From the NCBI GenBank assembly GCA_046294495.1, contig JBKBKV010000049.1, positions 1 to 13,265 on the forward strand: a stretch of DNA of 13,265 nucleotides. Direction: 5' to 3'. The notes beneath the pieces are model-generated. The model searched no databases. It was not told where the DNA came from and saw only the letters and a program-made list of their open reading frames with translations. The translations under genes were made by a program, and so were the position numbers. Origin of the DNA: HRBIN23 sp046294495 (GTDB taxonomy: Bacteria > Chloroflexota > Dehalococcoidia > Lucifugimonadales > HRBIN23). Below, in pieces: positions 6,746 through 13,011 of this stretch (position 1 is the stretch's first letter; each line of letters starts with the position of its first letter).

Positions 6746-8023
6746 CTATACCTCCCGCACCTGCCCATTCCCCAGCACAATCCACTTGTAGGATGTCAGT
6801 TCCCGCAGGCCCATAGGCCCACGAGCGTGGAACTTGCTGGTGGAGATGGCCACCTCCGCCCCCAGCCCAAACTGCCCCCCGTCAGTAAAGCGGGTGCTGG
6901 CATTGACCATCACCGCCGCCGCATCCACCTCCTCCAGAAAACGCATGGCGGACGAGTAGTCCTCCGTGATAATGGCCTCGGTGTGGCCAGAGCCATAACG
7001 CTCAATGTGGGCCAGGGCGCTATCCAGTGAGTCCACCACCTTCACCGCCAGCACCAGGGCCAGGAACTCCCTACCCCAGTCCTCTTCCCTAGCGGCCACC
7101 ACCCTCCCCTCTTCTAGAGGCCCCAGGATGCTCAGTGCGCGGGTGTCGCACCGCAGTTCCACCCCGTCCTGGGACAGCAGGCGTGCCATCTGGGGCAGGA
7201 AGCGCCCGGCTATCTCGCTGTGCACCAACACGCAGTCCAGGGCGTTGCACACAGAGGGGCGCTGCACCTTGGCGTTGCGAACGATGCGCAAAGCCTTCTC
7301 CAGGTCGGCGGCGCGGTCCACATAGGCGTGGCAAACGCCAACACCCCCTGTTACCGCTGGCATGGTAGCGTGCTGGGCCACGAAACGAATAAGGTCGGGC
7401 CCGCCACGGGGGATGAGCATGTCAATATACTCCTTGGCCTGTAGCATCTGGAGCACCACCCCCCGCTCGGTGCTGGGGATGAACTGGACAGCATCCTGGG
7501 GGGCACCTGCCTGGGCGATGGCCTCTCGCAAAAGGGAAGCCAGGGCACTGTTGGAGAAGAAAGCCTCGCTCCCCCCCCGCAAGATACAGGCGTTGCCCGA
7601 CTTCAGGCACAGGCTGGCGATGTCCACCGTAACATTGGGGCGGCTCTCGTAGATGGCCCCAATAACGCCCAGTGGGACGCGCTTGCGCCCTACCATAAGG
7701 CCATTAGGGAGCGTGCGCATGTCAAACACCTCCCCCACCGGGTCAGGGAGGGCCACCACCGCCCGCACATCCCGCGCCATCCCCCGCAGGCGCTCCGGCG
7801 TCAGCAGAAGCCTATCCAGCAGAGCAGGGGAGAGGCCGGCCCTGCGCCCTGCCTCCATATCCCTGGCGTTGGCCTCCAGAACCTGCGCCTGCTGGCGCTC
7901 CAAAGCCTGGGCAATGTTCTCCAGGGCCGCGTTCTTCACATCGCTCCTCAGGCGCGCCAGAAGGCGGGCGGCGGCGCGGGCCTGCTTCCCAATGGTCTCC
8001 AGGTCAACGGCTATCATTGTCAT
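6746..8023 (-). CDS. proA: Glutamate-5-semialdehyde dehydrogenase (gamma-glutamyl phosphate reductase)
   Basis: Second enzyme of proline biosynthesis: NADPH-dependent reduction of gamma-glutamyl phosphate to glutamate 5-semialdehyde in the cytoplasm. The 425-residue length is normal. Aldehyde-dehydrogenase-fold landmarks are present: 'PLGVIGAIYESRPNVTVD' (about 117-134), 'LKSGNACILRGGSEA' (140-154), the catalytic cysteine in 'QRPSVCNALD' (Cys259), and the C-terminal ProA signature 'ASTRFTDGGQFGLGAEVAIST'. The start at ATG 8023 has GGGGG six bases upstream; a second ATG at 8017 is a close alternative. It lies 116 bp downstream of proB on the same strand, the usual order, and works on the ProB product, which is unstable. 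A separate promoter may lie in the gap. Confidence 0.97.
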   Translation of the reverse strand: MTMIAVDLETIGKQARAAARLLARLRSDVKNAALENIAQALERQQAQVLEANARDMEAGRRAGLSPALLDRLLLTPERLRGMARDVRAVVALPDPVGEVFDMRTLPNGLMVGRKRVPLGVIGAIYESRPNVTVDIASLCLKSGNACILRGGSEAFFSNSALASLLREAIAQAGAPQDAVQFIPSTERGVVLQMLQAKEYIDMLIPRGGPDLIRFVAQHATMPAVTGGVGVCHAYVDRAADLEKALRIVRNAKVQRPSVCNALDCVLVHSEIAGRFLPQMARLLSQDGVELRCDTRALSILGPLEEGRVVAAREEDWGREFLALVLAVKVVDSLDSALAHIERYGSGHTEAIITEDYSSAMRFLEEVDAAAVMVNASTRFTDGGQFGLGAEVAISTSKFHARGPMGLRELTSYKWIVLGNGQVREV

Positions 8024-8061
8024 GGCTCACCCCCTGTGGCACACCCGCTCATAAGAAAGGC

Positions 8062-8087
8062 CCCATACTCTCAGCCAGGAGAGTGGG
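8062..8087 (-). other. Imperfect hairpin in the proB-proA gap
   Basis: ACTCTC (8067-8072) and GAGAGT (8079-8084) form a 6-bp stem with a 6-nt loop, extended by CCC/GGG across a 2-nt bulge. On the minus strand TTTCTT follows a few bases later. It could be a weak terminator or a processing hairpin that lowers proA relative to proB. Evidence is modest. Confidence 0.35.
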
Positions 8088-8115
8088 ATTATAGGAGGGT
8101 GATGGGATACATGAA
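8088..8115 (-). promoter_or_regulatory. Possible internal promoter for proA
   Basis: A perfect TATAAT lies on the minus strand (8093-8088), with a poor -35 (TTCATG, 8115-8110) at 16-bp spacing. It would start transcription near 8081, leaving a leader of about 58 nt before proA. It conflicts with the adjacent hairpin (8062-8087), whose first arm would then be only partly transcribed. Both cannot matter for the same transcript. Confidence 0.35.
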
Positions 8116-8139
8116 GGTAATCATAACCCCTCTTCGCTC

Positions 8140-9315
8140 CTACAGCACCACCATGTTATTGGCGTGCACCACCTCCTGGCCATAAGTGTAGCCCAGGATA
8201 GCGGCGATGCGGTCGGAGCGCTTGCCCTTGATTAGGCGCAAGTCCTGGGCGCTATAGTTGACGATGCCCACCGCCACCCGCTTGCCATCGGCTCCCAGGA
8301 TGGAGACCACCTCCCCACGGGGGAAGTCCCCCCGCACCTCCACAACCCCCACGGGGAGAAGGCTTCTATGGGCACGCAAGGCTTCTACCGCCCCGGCATC
8401 CACTACCACCCCATCGCGGGGTGAGCAAGCACCCAGCAGCCAGCGCTCGCGGCTCTCCCGGTGGCTAACAATAGGGGGGAAGAAGGTGCCAATGCCCTCC
8501 CCCTCCGCCAGGCGCACCAGCACCTGGGGCTCCCGCCCGTGGCAGATAACCACCCCTGTGCCCGAGGCAGTGCACAAGCGGGCAGCCTCCAGTTTGGTGA
8601 GCATACCCCCACGCCCTCGCCCTGAGGCCGACCCCCCCGCCATGCGCAGAATCTCCTCGTCAATCACATCCACCCTGGGAAGAAGGCGAGCGTCGGGATG
8701 CAGGTGGGGGTCGGCAGAGAAAAGACCCTGCACATCAGACAGGAGCACCAGCAGGTCGGCATCCACGATAGTGGCCACCATAGCCGAAAGGGTATCGTTG
8801 TCGCCGAAGACCTCCCCCTCCAGTTCCTCCACAGCCACCACATCGTTCTCGTTGAGGATAGGCACCACGCCCAGGTCTAGCAGGGCCAGTAGGGTATTGC
8901 GGGTGTTCAGGTAAGCAAGGCGGTCGGTGGTGTCCCGACGAGTCAAGAGGGCCTGGGCCACCGTGATGCCCTCCCAGGCGAAGAGTTGCTCCCAGGCGTG
9001 CATCAGTTTGCTCTGCCCCACCGCTGCCAGCACCTGGCGGAAGGGAGTGTCGCGCCGTTTTGTGTCACCTATCCCCAGGGCGTGGCGTCCCGCCGCCACA
9101 GCCCCAGATGAGACCAGGAGCACCTCTGCCCCCCGCCGGCGCAAGGTGGCAATCTGGCTTACCAGGGAGGCCATCACCCCCAGGTCTAACCGTTCATTCC
9201 CCCCGGTCAGGAGGGCCGTGCCCGCCTTGGCCACAATACGCCGATAGCGCAAGGGCTTGGCCTCGCGCAAAGCGGAGAGAGAAGGGGCCCGGGTTTCAGG
9301 CCCGCGCTTTTCCAT
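8140..9315 (-). CDS. proB: Glutamate 5-kinase with C-terminal PUA domain
   Basis: First and committed step of proline synthesis: ATP-dependent phosphorylation of glutamate to gamma-glutamyl phosphate. The amino-acid-kinase fold is clear: 'RRIVAKAGTALLTGG' near the N-terminus (nucleotide-binding Lys/Gly region), 'LLVSSGAVAAGRHALG', 'PILNENDVVAVEE', 'FGDNDTLSAMVAT', 'LLVLLSDVQGLFSADP', and the ATP-binding 'GRGRGGMLTKLEAA'. The last ~110 residues (from about 'GVVVDAGAVEAL' to the end) form the PUA domain found in most bacterial ProB proteins. The frame is open from GTG 9363; ATG 9315 is preferred because the extra 16 residues are not ProB-like, although its ribosome site (GGGGG, nine bases away) is only fair. 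ProB is usually feedback-inhibited by proline; the key residues were not checked. Confidence 0.95.
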   Translation of the reverse strand: MEKRGPETRAPSLSALREAKPLRYRRIVAKAGTALLTGGNERLDLGVMASLVSQIATLRRRGAEVLLVSSGAVAAGRHALGIGDTKRRDTPFRQVLAAVGQSKLMHAWEQLFAWEGITVAQALLTRRDTTDRLAYLNTRNTLLALLDLGVVPILNENDVVAVEELEGEVFGDNDTLSAMVATIVDADLLVLLSDVQGLFSADPHLHPDARLLPRVDVIDEEILRMAGGSASGRGRGGMLTKLEAARLCTASGTGVVICHGREPQVLVRLAEGEGIGTFFPPIVSHRESRERWLLGACSPRDGVVVDAGAVEALRAHRSLLPVGVVEVRGDFPRGEVVSILGADGKRVAVGIVNYSAQDLRLIKGKRSDRIAAILGYTYGQEVVHANNMVVL

Positions 9316-9348
9316 ATGGCAGAGCCCCCGGAGAAAGCCTCCCCCTCT

Positions 9349-9357
9349 ATGATAGCA
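9349..9357 (-). promoter_or_regulatory. Possible extended -10 promoter for proB
   Basis: TGCTATCAT on the minus strand matches an extended -10 (TGnTATAAT with one mismatch). No good -35 lies upstream. It sits just after the terminator that closes the reductase gene, where a proB promoter is expected. The call is tentative. Confidence 0.3.
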
Positions 9358-9379
9358 GTCCACACGCCACCAACATAAA

Positions 9380-9406
9380 GGCGAGGAGGGCGATGCCCCC
9401 CTCGCC
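9380..9406 (-). terminator. Rho-independent terminator after the sulfite/nitrite reductase gene
   Basis: A 12-bp stem with one mismatch and a 3-nt loop (arms 9380-9391 and 9395-9406, both G/C-rich), followed on the minus strand by TTTATGTT. It lies 22 bp after the reductase stop at 9428. The U-tract is short, so termination may be partial. It separates the siroheme/sulfite operon from proB-proA. Confidence 0.65.
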
Positions 9407-9427
9407 TCCCCCTTCCCCTAGCCCGGG

Positions 9428-11305
9428 TTATACCGAGCACTCCCCCTCCCCACGCTCCACCTTGAACAGGGTGGTGCGTGCCCAGTCCATGTAGAAGCCT
9501 ATCGTCTCCGACCCCAGCGGGGGGATGTCTTTGAACTCGGATGCCAGAGCCTCCAAAGGCTTGGGACCGAGACGCGCCACAAACTGGGGAAACCCTTCCC
9601 CGTCTCGGCGATGCTCCTTGTAGAAGGCCAACAGCGCCCGCACAAACTCGGGGACGCGCTTGGCGGGTATCTTCACACCGGGGAGGCGCTGCCCAAAGCG
9701 GGTGGCCTCTATGTCTGCTCCTCCATATTCGCCCCCTACGAAGAGTTCGTAGGCTGGAATTTGCTCTCCACCCGGCCCCTTCATAGCGGCCCCGTGGAGG
9801 CCGATGCTGGCGATATGGTGCTGAGCGCACCCGTTGGGGCACCCGCTGATTTTGATGCGCATTTTCTGAATGAGGGGGTCTTCCAGCAAGCCGTTGCTGG
9901 AGGCGAAGGCCTCCCGCAGGGCCTTGGCCACACCCATAGCCGAGGTGATGCCCAGTTTGCAACTGTCGGTGGCGGGGCAGGCCACCACATCGGTGATAGA
10001 GTTGACCCCAGGCTCCGCCAGGCCTATGTCCTTCAGGGCCTTCCACACATCATATAGGCGGCCTTCGGGCACCCACCGCAAGGCCAGGTTCTGCTCCTGG
10101 GTAACTCGCGCCCGCCCTCCCGTATACCAGCGGACGACGTTGGCCAGAACAGGGAACTGGTGGGCATATATATCGCCCAATGGCACCTTGATGAAGGCCA
10201 CAAAGTAACCTTTCTGCCTCTGCTCCAGGGTGTTGCCCTGCCTCCAGGCCAGGAAATCAGGGTTATCGGCTCCCCGATGACCGCCGGGAGGGGACAGGGG
10301 CGGGGCCTCCTGATACAACTCCTCCACATCCATAAGGGGTGTAGGGTCAATAGGCCCGATTTGGCGCAGTTCCTCGTCCACCAGGCCCCGGAAGGCGTCT
10401 ATCCCGATGCGCTCTATGAGCACCTTAATGCGCGCCATCATCCGGTTCTTGCGGAGCATATCCGCCTTGTTGAAGACCGTCCAAACCGCCAGCGCCACCC
10501 GCAGGTAGTCCTCCTCGGGAACAAAGTCGTAAAGGGGCTTGGCCAGGCGGGGCATAATGGAGGTGGCTCCCCCCACATAAACCTTGAAACCCCTGCGCAG
10601 TGCGCCCTTCTCCTGGCGCACCTGGGCCACAAAGGAAAGGTCGTGGATAAGGGATGCCACGGCGTCGTGACCGGGGCACCCGCTAAAAGAGGTCTTGAAC
10701 TTACGGGGAAAGTCCTGGGTGATGGGATGGCGCACACCGAAGCGCACATAAGCCACCAGGTAGGGGGTGGGGTCAAAGAGTTCATCTGGGCACACGCCCG
10801 CCAGGGGCGGCCCAACCACATTGCGCACCGTGTTCCCGCACGCCTCCCGGGATGTAAGGCCCGCGGTGCCCAGGATGCGCATTATCTCCGGCGCATCCTC
10901 CAACAGGATATGGTGGAACTGCATGTTCTCCCTGGTTGTTAGGTGGCCTTTCTTGAGGGGGGCAAAACGCTCCGCCACCTCCCCTAAAACCTCCAGGGCC
11001 TCTGGGGTAAGGATCCCCCCAGGGATCTTCACACGGAACATCTGGCGGTTGGGCTGGCGCTGGCCATAGACGCCCTGGCGAAGGCGGAAGCGCATAAAGT
11101 TGGCCTCGTCCACCTCCCCAGCGCGGAACTTGGCCACCGCCTCCTCAAAGCGCTCCACCTCATCCTCCATATAAGGGATGACGCCCTTCCTGGTCCGACG
11201 AGCCAACTCCAAACTCCTGCGGTAAATCTCCTCCTGGGGAGGGCCAGCCAGCGCCCCTATGCCTGTGGACTTGGCCTCTACCGAGCATCCGCATACCTTG
11301 CACAT
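9428..11305 (-). CDS. Siroheme/[4Fe-4S] sulfite (or nitrite) reductase, ferredoxin-dependent type
   Basis: Six-electron reductase that turns sulfite into sulfide (or nitrite into ammonia) in the cytoplasm. The 625 residues contain two ferredoxin-like/NIR-SIR repeats. Substrate and siroheme-binding basic residues are visible in 'TTRENMQFHH' (Arg125), 'CGNTVRNVV' (Arg161) and 'KFKTSFSG' (Lys202, Lys204). The cluster and siroheme ligands follow the family pattern C-x5-C...C-x3-C: Cys443, Cys449, Cys489, Cys493. No flavin domain is present, so ferredoxin is the likely donor. AGGAGGT five bases before ATG 11305 fixes the start, and so makes the unusual N-terminus MCKVCGCS genuine. Motifs alone do not separate sulfite from nitrite. 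The siroheme genes in front fit both; the Cys-codon leader upstream argues for sulfite reduction and cysteine supply. Confidence 0.93.
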   Translation of the reverse strand: MCKVCGCSVEAKSTGIGALAGPPQEEIYRRSLELARRTRKGVIPYMEDEVERFEEAVAKFRAGEVDEANFMRFRLRQGVYGQRQPNRQMFRVKIPGGILTPEALEVLGEVAERFAPLKKGHLTTRENMQFHHILLEDAPEIMRILGTAGLTSREACGNTVRNVVGPPLAGVCPDELFDPTPYLVAYVRFGVRHPITQDFPRKFKTSFSGCPGHDAVASLIHDLSFVAQVRQEKGALRRGFKVYVGGATSIMPRLAKPLYDFVPEEDYLRVALAVWTVFNKADMLRKNRMMARIKVLIERIGIDAFRGLVDEELRQIGPIDPTPLMDVEELYQEAPPLSPPGGHRGADNPDFLAWRQGNTLEQRQKGYFVAFIKVPLGDIYAHQFPVLANVVRWYTGGRARVTQEQNLALRWVPEGRLYDVWKALKDIGLAEPGVNSITDVVACPATDSCKLGITSAMGVAKALREAFASSNGLLEDPLIQKMRIKISGCPNGCAQHHIASIGLHGAAMKGPGGEQIPAYELFVGGEYGGADIEATRFGQRLPGVKIPAKRVPEFVRALLAFYKEHRRDGEGFPQFVARLGPKPLEALASEFKDIPPLGSETIGFYMDWARTTLFKVERGEGECSV

Positions 11306-11310
11306 GGGAC

Positions 11311-11317
11311 ACCTCCT
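11311..11317 (-). promoter_or_regulatory. Ribosome binding site that fixes the reductase start
   Basis: AGGAGGT on the minus strand, five bases before ATG 11305, inside the 30-bp gap after cobA. It supports the Cys-rich N-terminus as translated sequence. Confidence 0.8.
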
Positions 11318-11335
11318 TCCGTAGACCCCGCGACT

Positions 11336-12133
11336 CTATTCAGGTTTCCCGTCGCACCGCCCCTGTGCCACCATCATGGCGGGCACTCCTGCGGGTTCTC
11401 CAATGCCTAACCGTTTCTCCGCCCAGGCGATGCGCTCACGCAGGCGCACCACCTCCCCCACCACCGCAACGGCTGGAGGGCGCAAACCGGCCTCCTGGGC
11501 CGTCTCCACGGCACCGCCCAGGGTAGTTACCAGCGTGCGCTGGGATGGGAAGGTGCCGCTTTCAACGAAAGCCACAGGCGTATCTGTGGGCCAGCCCTGG
11601 CGGAGTAGGCGCTCCACCACCTGGGGGAGCACCCCCACAGGCATAAGCACCACCACCGTCTCCCGCCGGTGGGCATCCTCGCCAGCGCCATGCCCGGCTA
11701 CAACGCGGAAGGAAGAGGCGTAGCGCCTGTCGGTTACAGGGATGCCGGCGTAGGCGGGGACAGCGATAGCCGAGGATACCCCGGGCACCACCTCAAAGGG
11801 GATGCCGGCCGCGGCCAGGGCCTCCGCCTCCTCGCCCCCTCTCCCGAAGACGAACGGGTCTCCCCCCTTCAGACGCACCACCCGCTTCCCCTGGCGAGCG
11901 CGGTGCGCCAGCAGGGCATTGATGGCCTCCTGGGGGAAGGGGTGGTGGCCAGGCTCCTTCCCCACAGGCACCCGCTCCGCCCAGGGAGGGGCCTCTGCCA
12001 CCAGGTCTGGGTGCACCAAGCGGTCGTAAACGACAACCTCCGCCGCCCGCAGGAGGCGCAAACCCTTAACGGTGATAAGCCCCGGGTCGCCTGGCCCTGC
12101 ACCCACGAGGTAGACGATCCCTGGCCCTGTCAT
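11336..12133 (-). CDS. cobA: Uroporphyrinogen-III C-methyltransferase (SUMT)
   Basis: Transfers two methyl groups from S-adenosylmethionine to uroporphyrinogen III, giving precorrin-2, the branch point to siroheme and cobalamin. The 265-residue single-domain enzyme shows the tetrapyrrole-methylase signatures 'GAGPGDPGLIT' (11-21), 'VVRLKGGDPFVFGRGGEE' (85-102), 'VPGVSSA' (116-122) and 'GIPVTDRRYASSF' (130-142). The frame stays open another 248 codons upstream over sirC, but that part is not methylase sequence. The start is placed at ATG 12133 because it overlaps the sirC stop as ATGA with GGAGG just before it, indicating translational coupling. The product would pass straight to SirC and the finished siroheme to the reductase encoded 30 bp downstream. 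The symbol could also be written sumT or cysG-C. Confidence 0.95.
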   Translation of the reverse strand: MTGPGIVYLVGAGPGDPGLITVKGLRLLRAAEVVVYDRLVHPDLVAEAPPWAERVPVGKEPGHHPFPQEAINALLAHRARQGKRVVRLKGGDPFVFGRGGEEAEALAAAGIPFEVVPGVSSAIAVPAYAGIPVTDRRYASSFRVVAGHGAGEDAHRRETVVVLMPVGVLPQVVERLLRQGWPTDTPVAFVESGTFPSQRTLVTTLGGAVETAQEAGLRPPAVAVVGEVVRLRERIAWAEKRLGIGEPAGVPAMMVAQGRCDGKPE

Positions 12134-12813
12134 ACCTCCTCCTGCCTGTTGGTAAGGTGATGGAGCAGACGCTCCCATACCGCTTCCCACTGCTGGGCCG
12201 TCGCCATGCGAAGCGTCTCCTCGTCCAGGGCCTTCTGCCACACCTCGGGGGACGGGTGCACACCCCTCCTGCGCACCTCCCGGCGGGCCCGCGCCACCAG
12301 GTCCAGCAAAACACCCCAGTCCTGGGGTAGCAGGCGCTCCAGGCGCTCCCGGATAAAGTGGGCCACAGCCGGCGACAGGCCATTGGTAGACACCGCAACC
12401 GTGAGCGCCCCTCGCCGAACAATGGCCGGGGCGATCCAGGTGCACAGGTCGGGTGTATCTACTACATTTAGGAGCACCCCCTCCCGCTGGGCCTCCTGGG
12501 CGATGCGCTGGGAGAGGGTATAGTCGGCAGTAGTGGCGGCAATAGCCAGGAAAGCACCGCGCAAGTCCCCCTCCCGGTAGGAGCGCTGAAGGAGAGCGAT
12601 AGACCCCGCCTGGGCCCTGTCCAGAAGCCCCGGGGAGGGACACTGGGTAATCACCGTTACCTGCGCCCCGGCCTCCAGCAGGACGCGCACCTTCCCCTCT
12701 ACCCCCTCCCCCGTGCCAATAACCACACACCGACGGGCGCGCAGGTCTAGGAACACGGGGTAATACGCTGTGTAAGGCAAGGCTGGGGGCCGTCTCCCCC
12801 GCCGGGCCTTCAT
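12130..12813 (-). CDS. sirC: Precorrin-2 dehydrogenase / sirohydrochlorin ferrochelatase (CysG N-terminal / Met8p type)
   Basis: NAD-dependent oxidation of precorrin-2 to sirohydrochlorin, and in Met8p/CysG-type proteins also iron insertion to give siroheme. From ATG 12813 it has 227 residues: a Rossmann segment 'VVIGTGEGVEGKVRVLLEAG' (30-49) that deviates from the common GGGxVAxRK form but keeps the glycines and Lys41; 'NVVDTPDLC' (116-124), with the conserved Asp119 of the active-site region; and 'PAIVRRGALTVAVSTNGLSPAVA' (129-151). A helical C-terminal half completes the fold. GTG 12837 is an alternative start, but ATG 12813 has GGGGAAGGG six bases upstream. The stop overlaps the cobA start. 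An attenuator-like leader lies immediately upstream. Whether it also chelates iron is inferred from family architecture, since no separate chelatase gene is in view. Confidence 0.9.
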   Translation of the reverse strand: MKARRGRRPPALPYTAYYPVFLDLRARRCVVIGTGEGVEGKVRVLLEAGAQVTVITQCPSPGLLDRAQAGSIALLQRSYREGDLRGAFLAIAATTADYTLSQRIAQEAQREGVLLNVVDTPDLCTWIAPAIVRRGALTVAVSTNGLSPAVAHFIRERLERLLPQDWGVLLDLVARARREVRRRGVHPSPEVWQKALDEETLRMATAQQWEAVWERLLHHLTNRQEEV

Positions 12814-12851
12814 CCGTATCCCTTCCCCTTGGGCCACCTGTGCACCTCCCC

Positions 12852-12896
12852 AAAAAGAAAGCGCCCCGCTCCAGCACGCAACACCGAGCGGGGCGC
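12852..12896 (-). terminator. Strong rho-independent terminator in the leader, upstream of sirC (attenuator terminator)
   Basis: Arms 12861-12871 and 12886-12896 form a perfect 11-bp G/C-rich stem with a 14-nt loop. On the minus strand the stem is followed at once by TTTCTTTTT (12860-12852). It therefore terminates RNA moving towards sirC and ends only about 40 bp before its ATG. No gene ending here on the minus strand is visible within 350 bp upstream, so a leader attenuator is the simplest reading. Its first-transcribed arm overlaps the proposed antiterminator (12890-12894). Confidence 0.85.
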
Positions 12897-12923
12897 GGCG
12901 CCTCTCCTGTCAGCGCCAGCCCC
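12890..12923 (-). promoter_or_regulatory. Proposed antiterminator of the sirC-operon attenuator
   Basis: GGGGC (12890-12894) can pair with GCCCC (12919-12923), and GGCGC (12897-12901) with GCGCC (12913-12917). This gives a 10-bp helix with a small internal loop (2 nt against 1) and an 11-nt end loop. It uses five bases of the terminator arm and five bases of the hairpin holding the leader stop codon (12919-12933), so it excludes both. This mutual exclusion is read directly from complementarity; its use in the cell is inference. Confidence 0.55.
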
Positions 12924-12933
12924 TATGAGGGGC
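12919..12933 (-). promoter_or_regulatory. Leader hairpin around the stop codon of the Cys leader ORF
   Basis: GCCCCT-CAT-AGGGGC on the minus strand is a perfect 6-bp stem with a 3-nt loop. The leader stop TAG (12925-12923) spans its loop and 3' arm. Its 3' arm is shared with the antiterminator, so it would act as the anti-antiterminator. A second small stem, CCACAA/TTGTGG (12954-12949 with 12938-12933), encloses the leader start and Cys codons. Confidence 0.55.
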
Positions 12934-12949
12934 CACAACACCCAGCCAT
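12923..12949 (-). CDS. Putative cysteine leader peptide (MAGCCGPS)
   Basis: An 8-codon ORF upstream of sirC with two adjacent Cys codons (TGT TGT, 12940-12935), ending at TAG 12925-12923 inside a hairpin. The same frame is open further up, with ATG at 12970 (15 residues, only about five bases from the predicted transcription start, so nearly leaderless) and ATG at 12991 (inside the promoter, unlikely). No Shine-Dalgarno sequence precedes any of these. The proposed role is as a sensor: when Cys-tRNA is scarce, a ribosome stalls on the Cys pair, masks the first arm of the stop-codon hairpin and lets the antiterminator form; when cysteine is plentiful it reaches the stop and blocks the antiterminator. 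Tandem-Cys leader ORFs controlling sulfur genes are known from mycobacteria. Here it is a prediction from layout alone. Confidence 0.5.
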   Translation of the reverse strand: MAGCCGPS

Positions 12950-12960
12950 TGTGGAATAGA

Positions 12961-12974
12961 TGATAAGCATATCA
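12961..12974. promoter_or_regulatory. Inverted repeat at the predicted transcription start
   Basis: TGATA-AGCA-TATCA is a perfect 5-bp inverted repeat with a 4-bp centre, placed at about +1 to +14 of the sirC-operon transcript. This is a plausible operator position for a repressor. It resembles, but does not match, the FNR site (TTGAT-N4-ATCAA). No regulator gene is in the window. Confidence 0.35.
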
Positions 12975-12981
12975 ACTAAAA

Positions 12982-13011
12982 TCCATAACATCCATCGCAA
13001 AGGGCTGTCAA
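12982..13011 (-). promoter_or_regulatory. Putative promoter of the sirC-cobA-reductase operon
   Basis: TTGACA (13011-13006) is a perfect -35 on the minus strand. The best -10 is TATGGA (12987-12982) at 18-bp spacing, or TTATGG at 17; both are weak, suggesting dependence on an activator or a naturally weak promoter. Transcription would begin near 12975, giving a leader of about 160 nt before sirC. Confidence 0.5.

Noticed and set aside
12134..12877. A 248-codon extension of cobA upstream over sirC, which would make a 513-residue protein
   Set aside because: The extension is Gly/Pro/Arg-rich shadow sequence; the other frame encodes a clear CysG-N/Met8p-type protein, and cobA has its own ATGA-coupled start at 12133.
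12852..12896. The hairpin read as a plain terminator of an upstream minus-strand gene
   Set aside because: No gene ends upstream within at least 350 bp, while a promoter, a Cys-coding ORF and a competing hairpin do lie there. It cannot be fully excluded if an unannotated small RNA ends here.
12958..12975. An FNR/CRP site upstream of the siroheme operon
   Set aside because: The spacing of TTGAT and ATCA half-sites is wrong for FNR (six bases rather than four), and the site lies at or after the transcription start.
12814..12991. A known riboswitch (cobalamin, SAM or molybdenum-cofactor type) in the sirC leader
   Set aside because: The leader is short and made of simple hairpins; I saw no cobalamin B12-box or other conserved riboswitch core that I can recognise.
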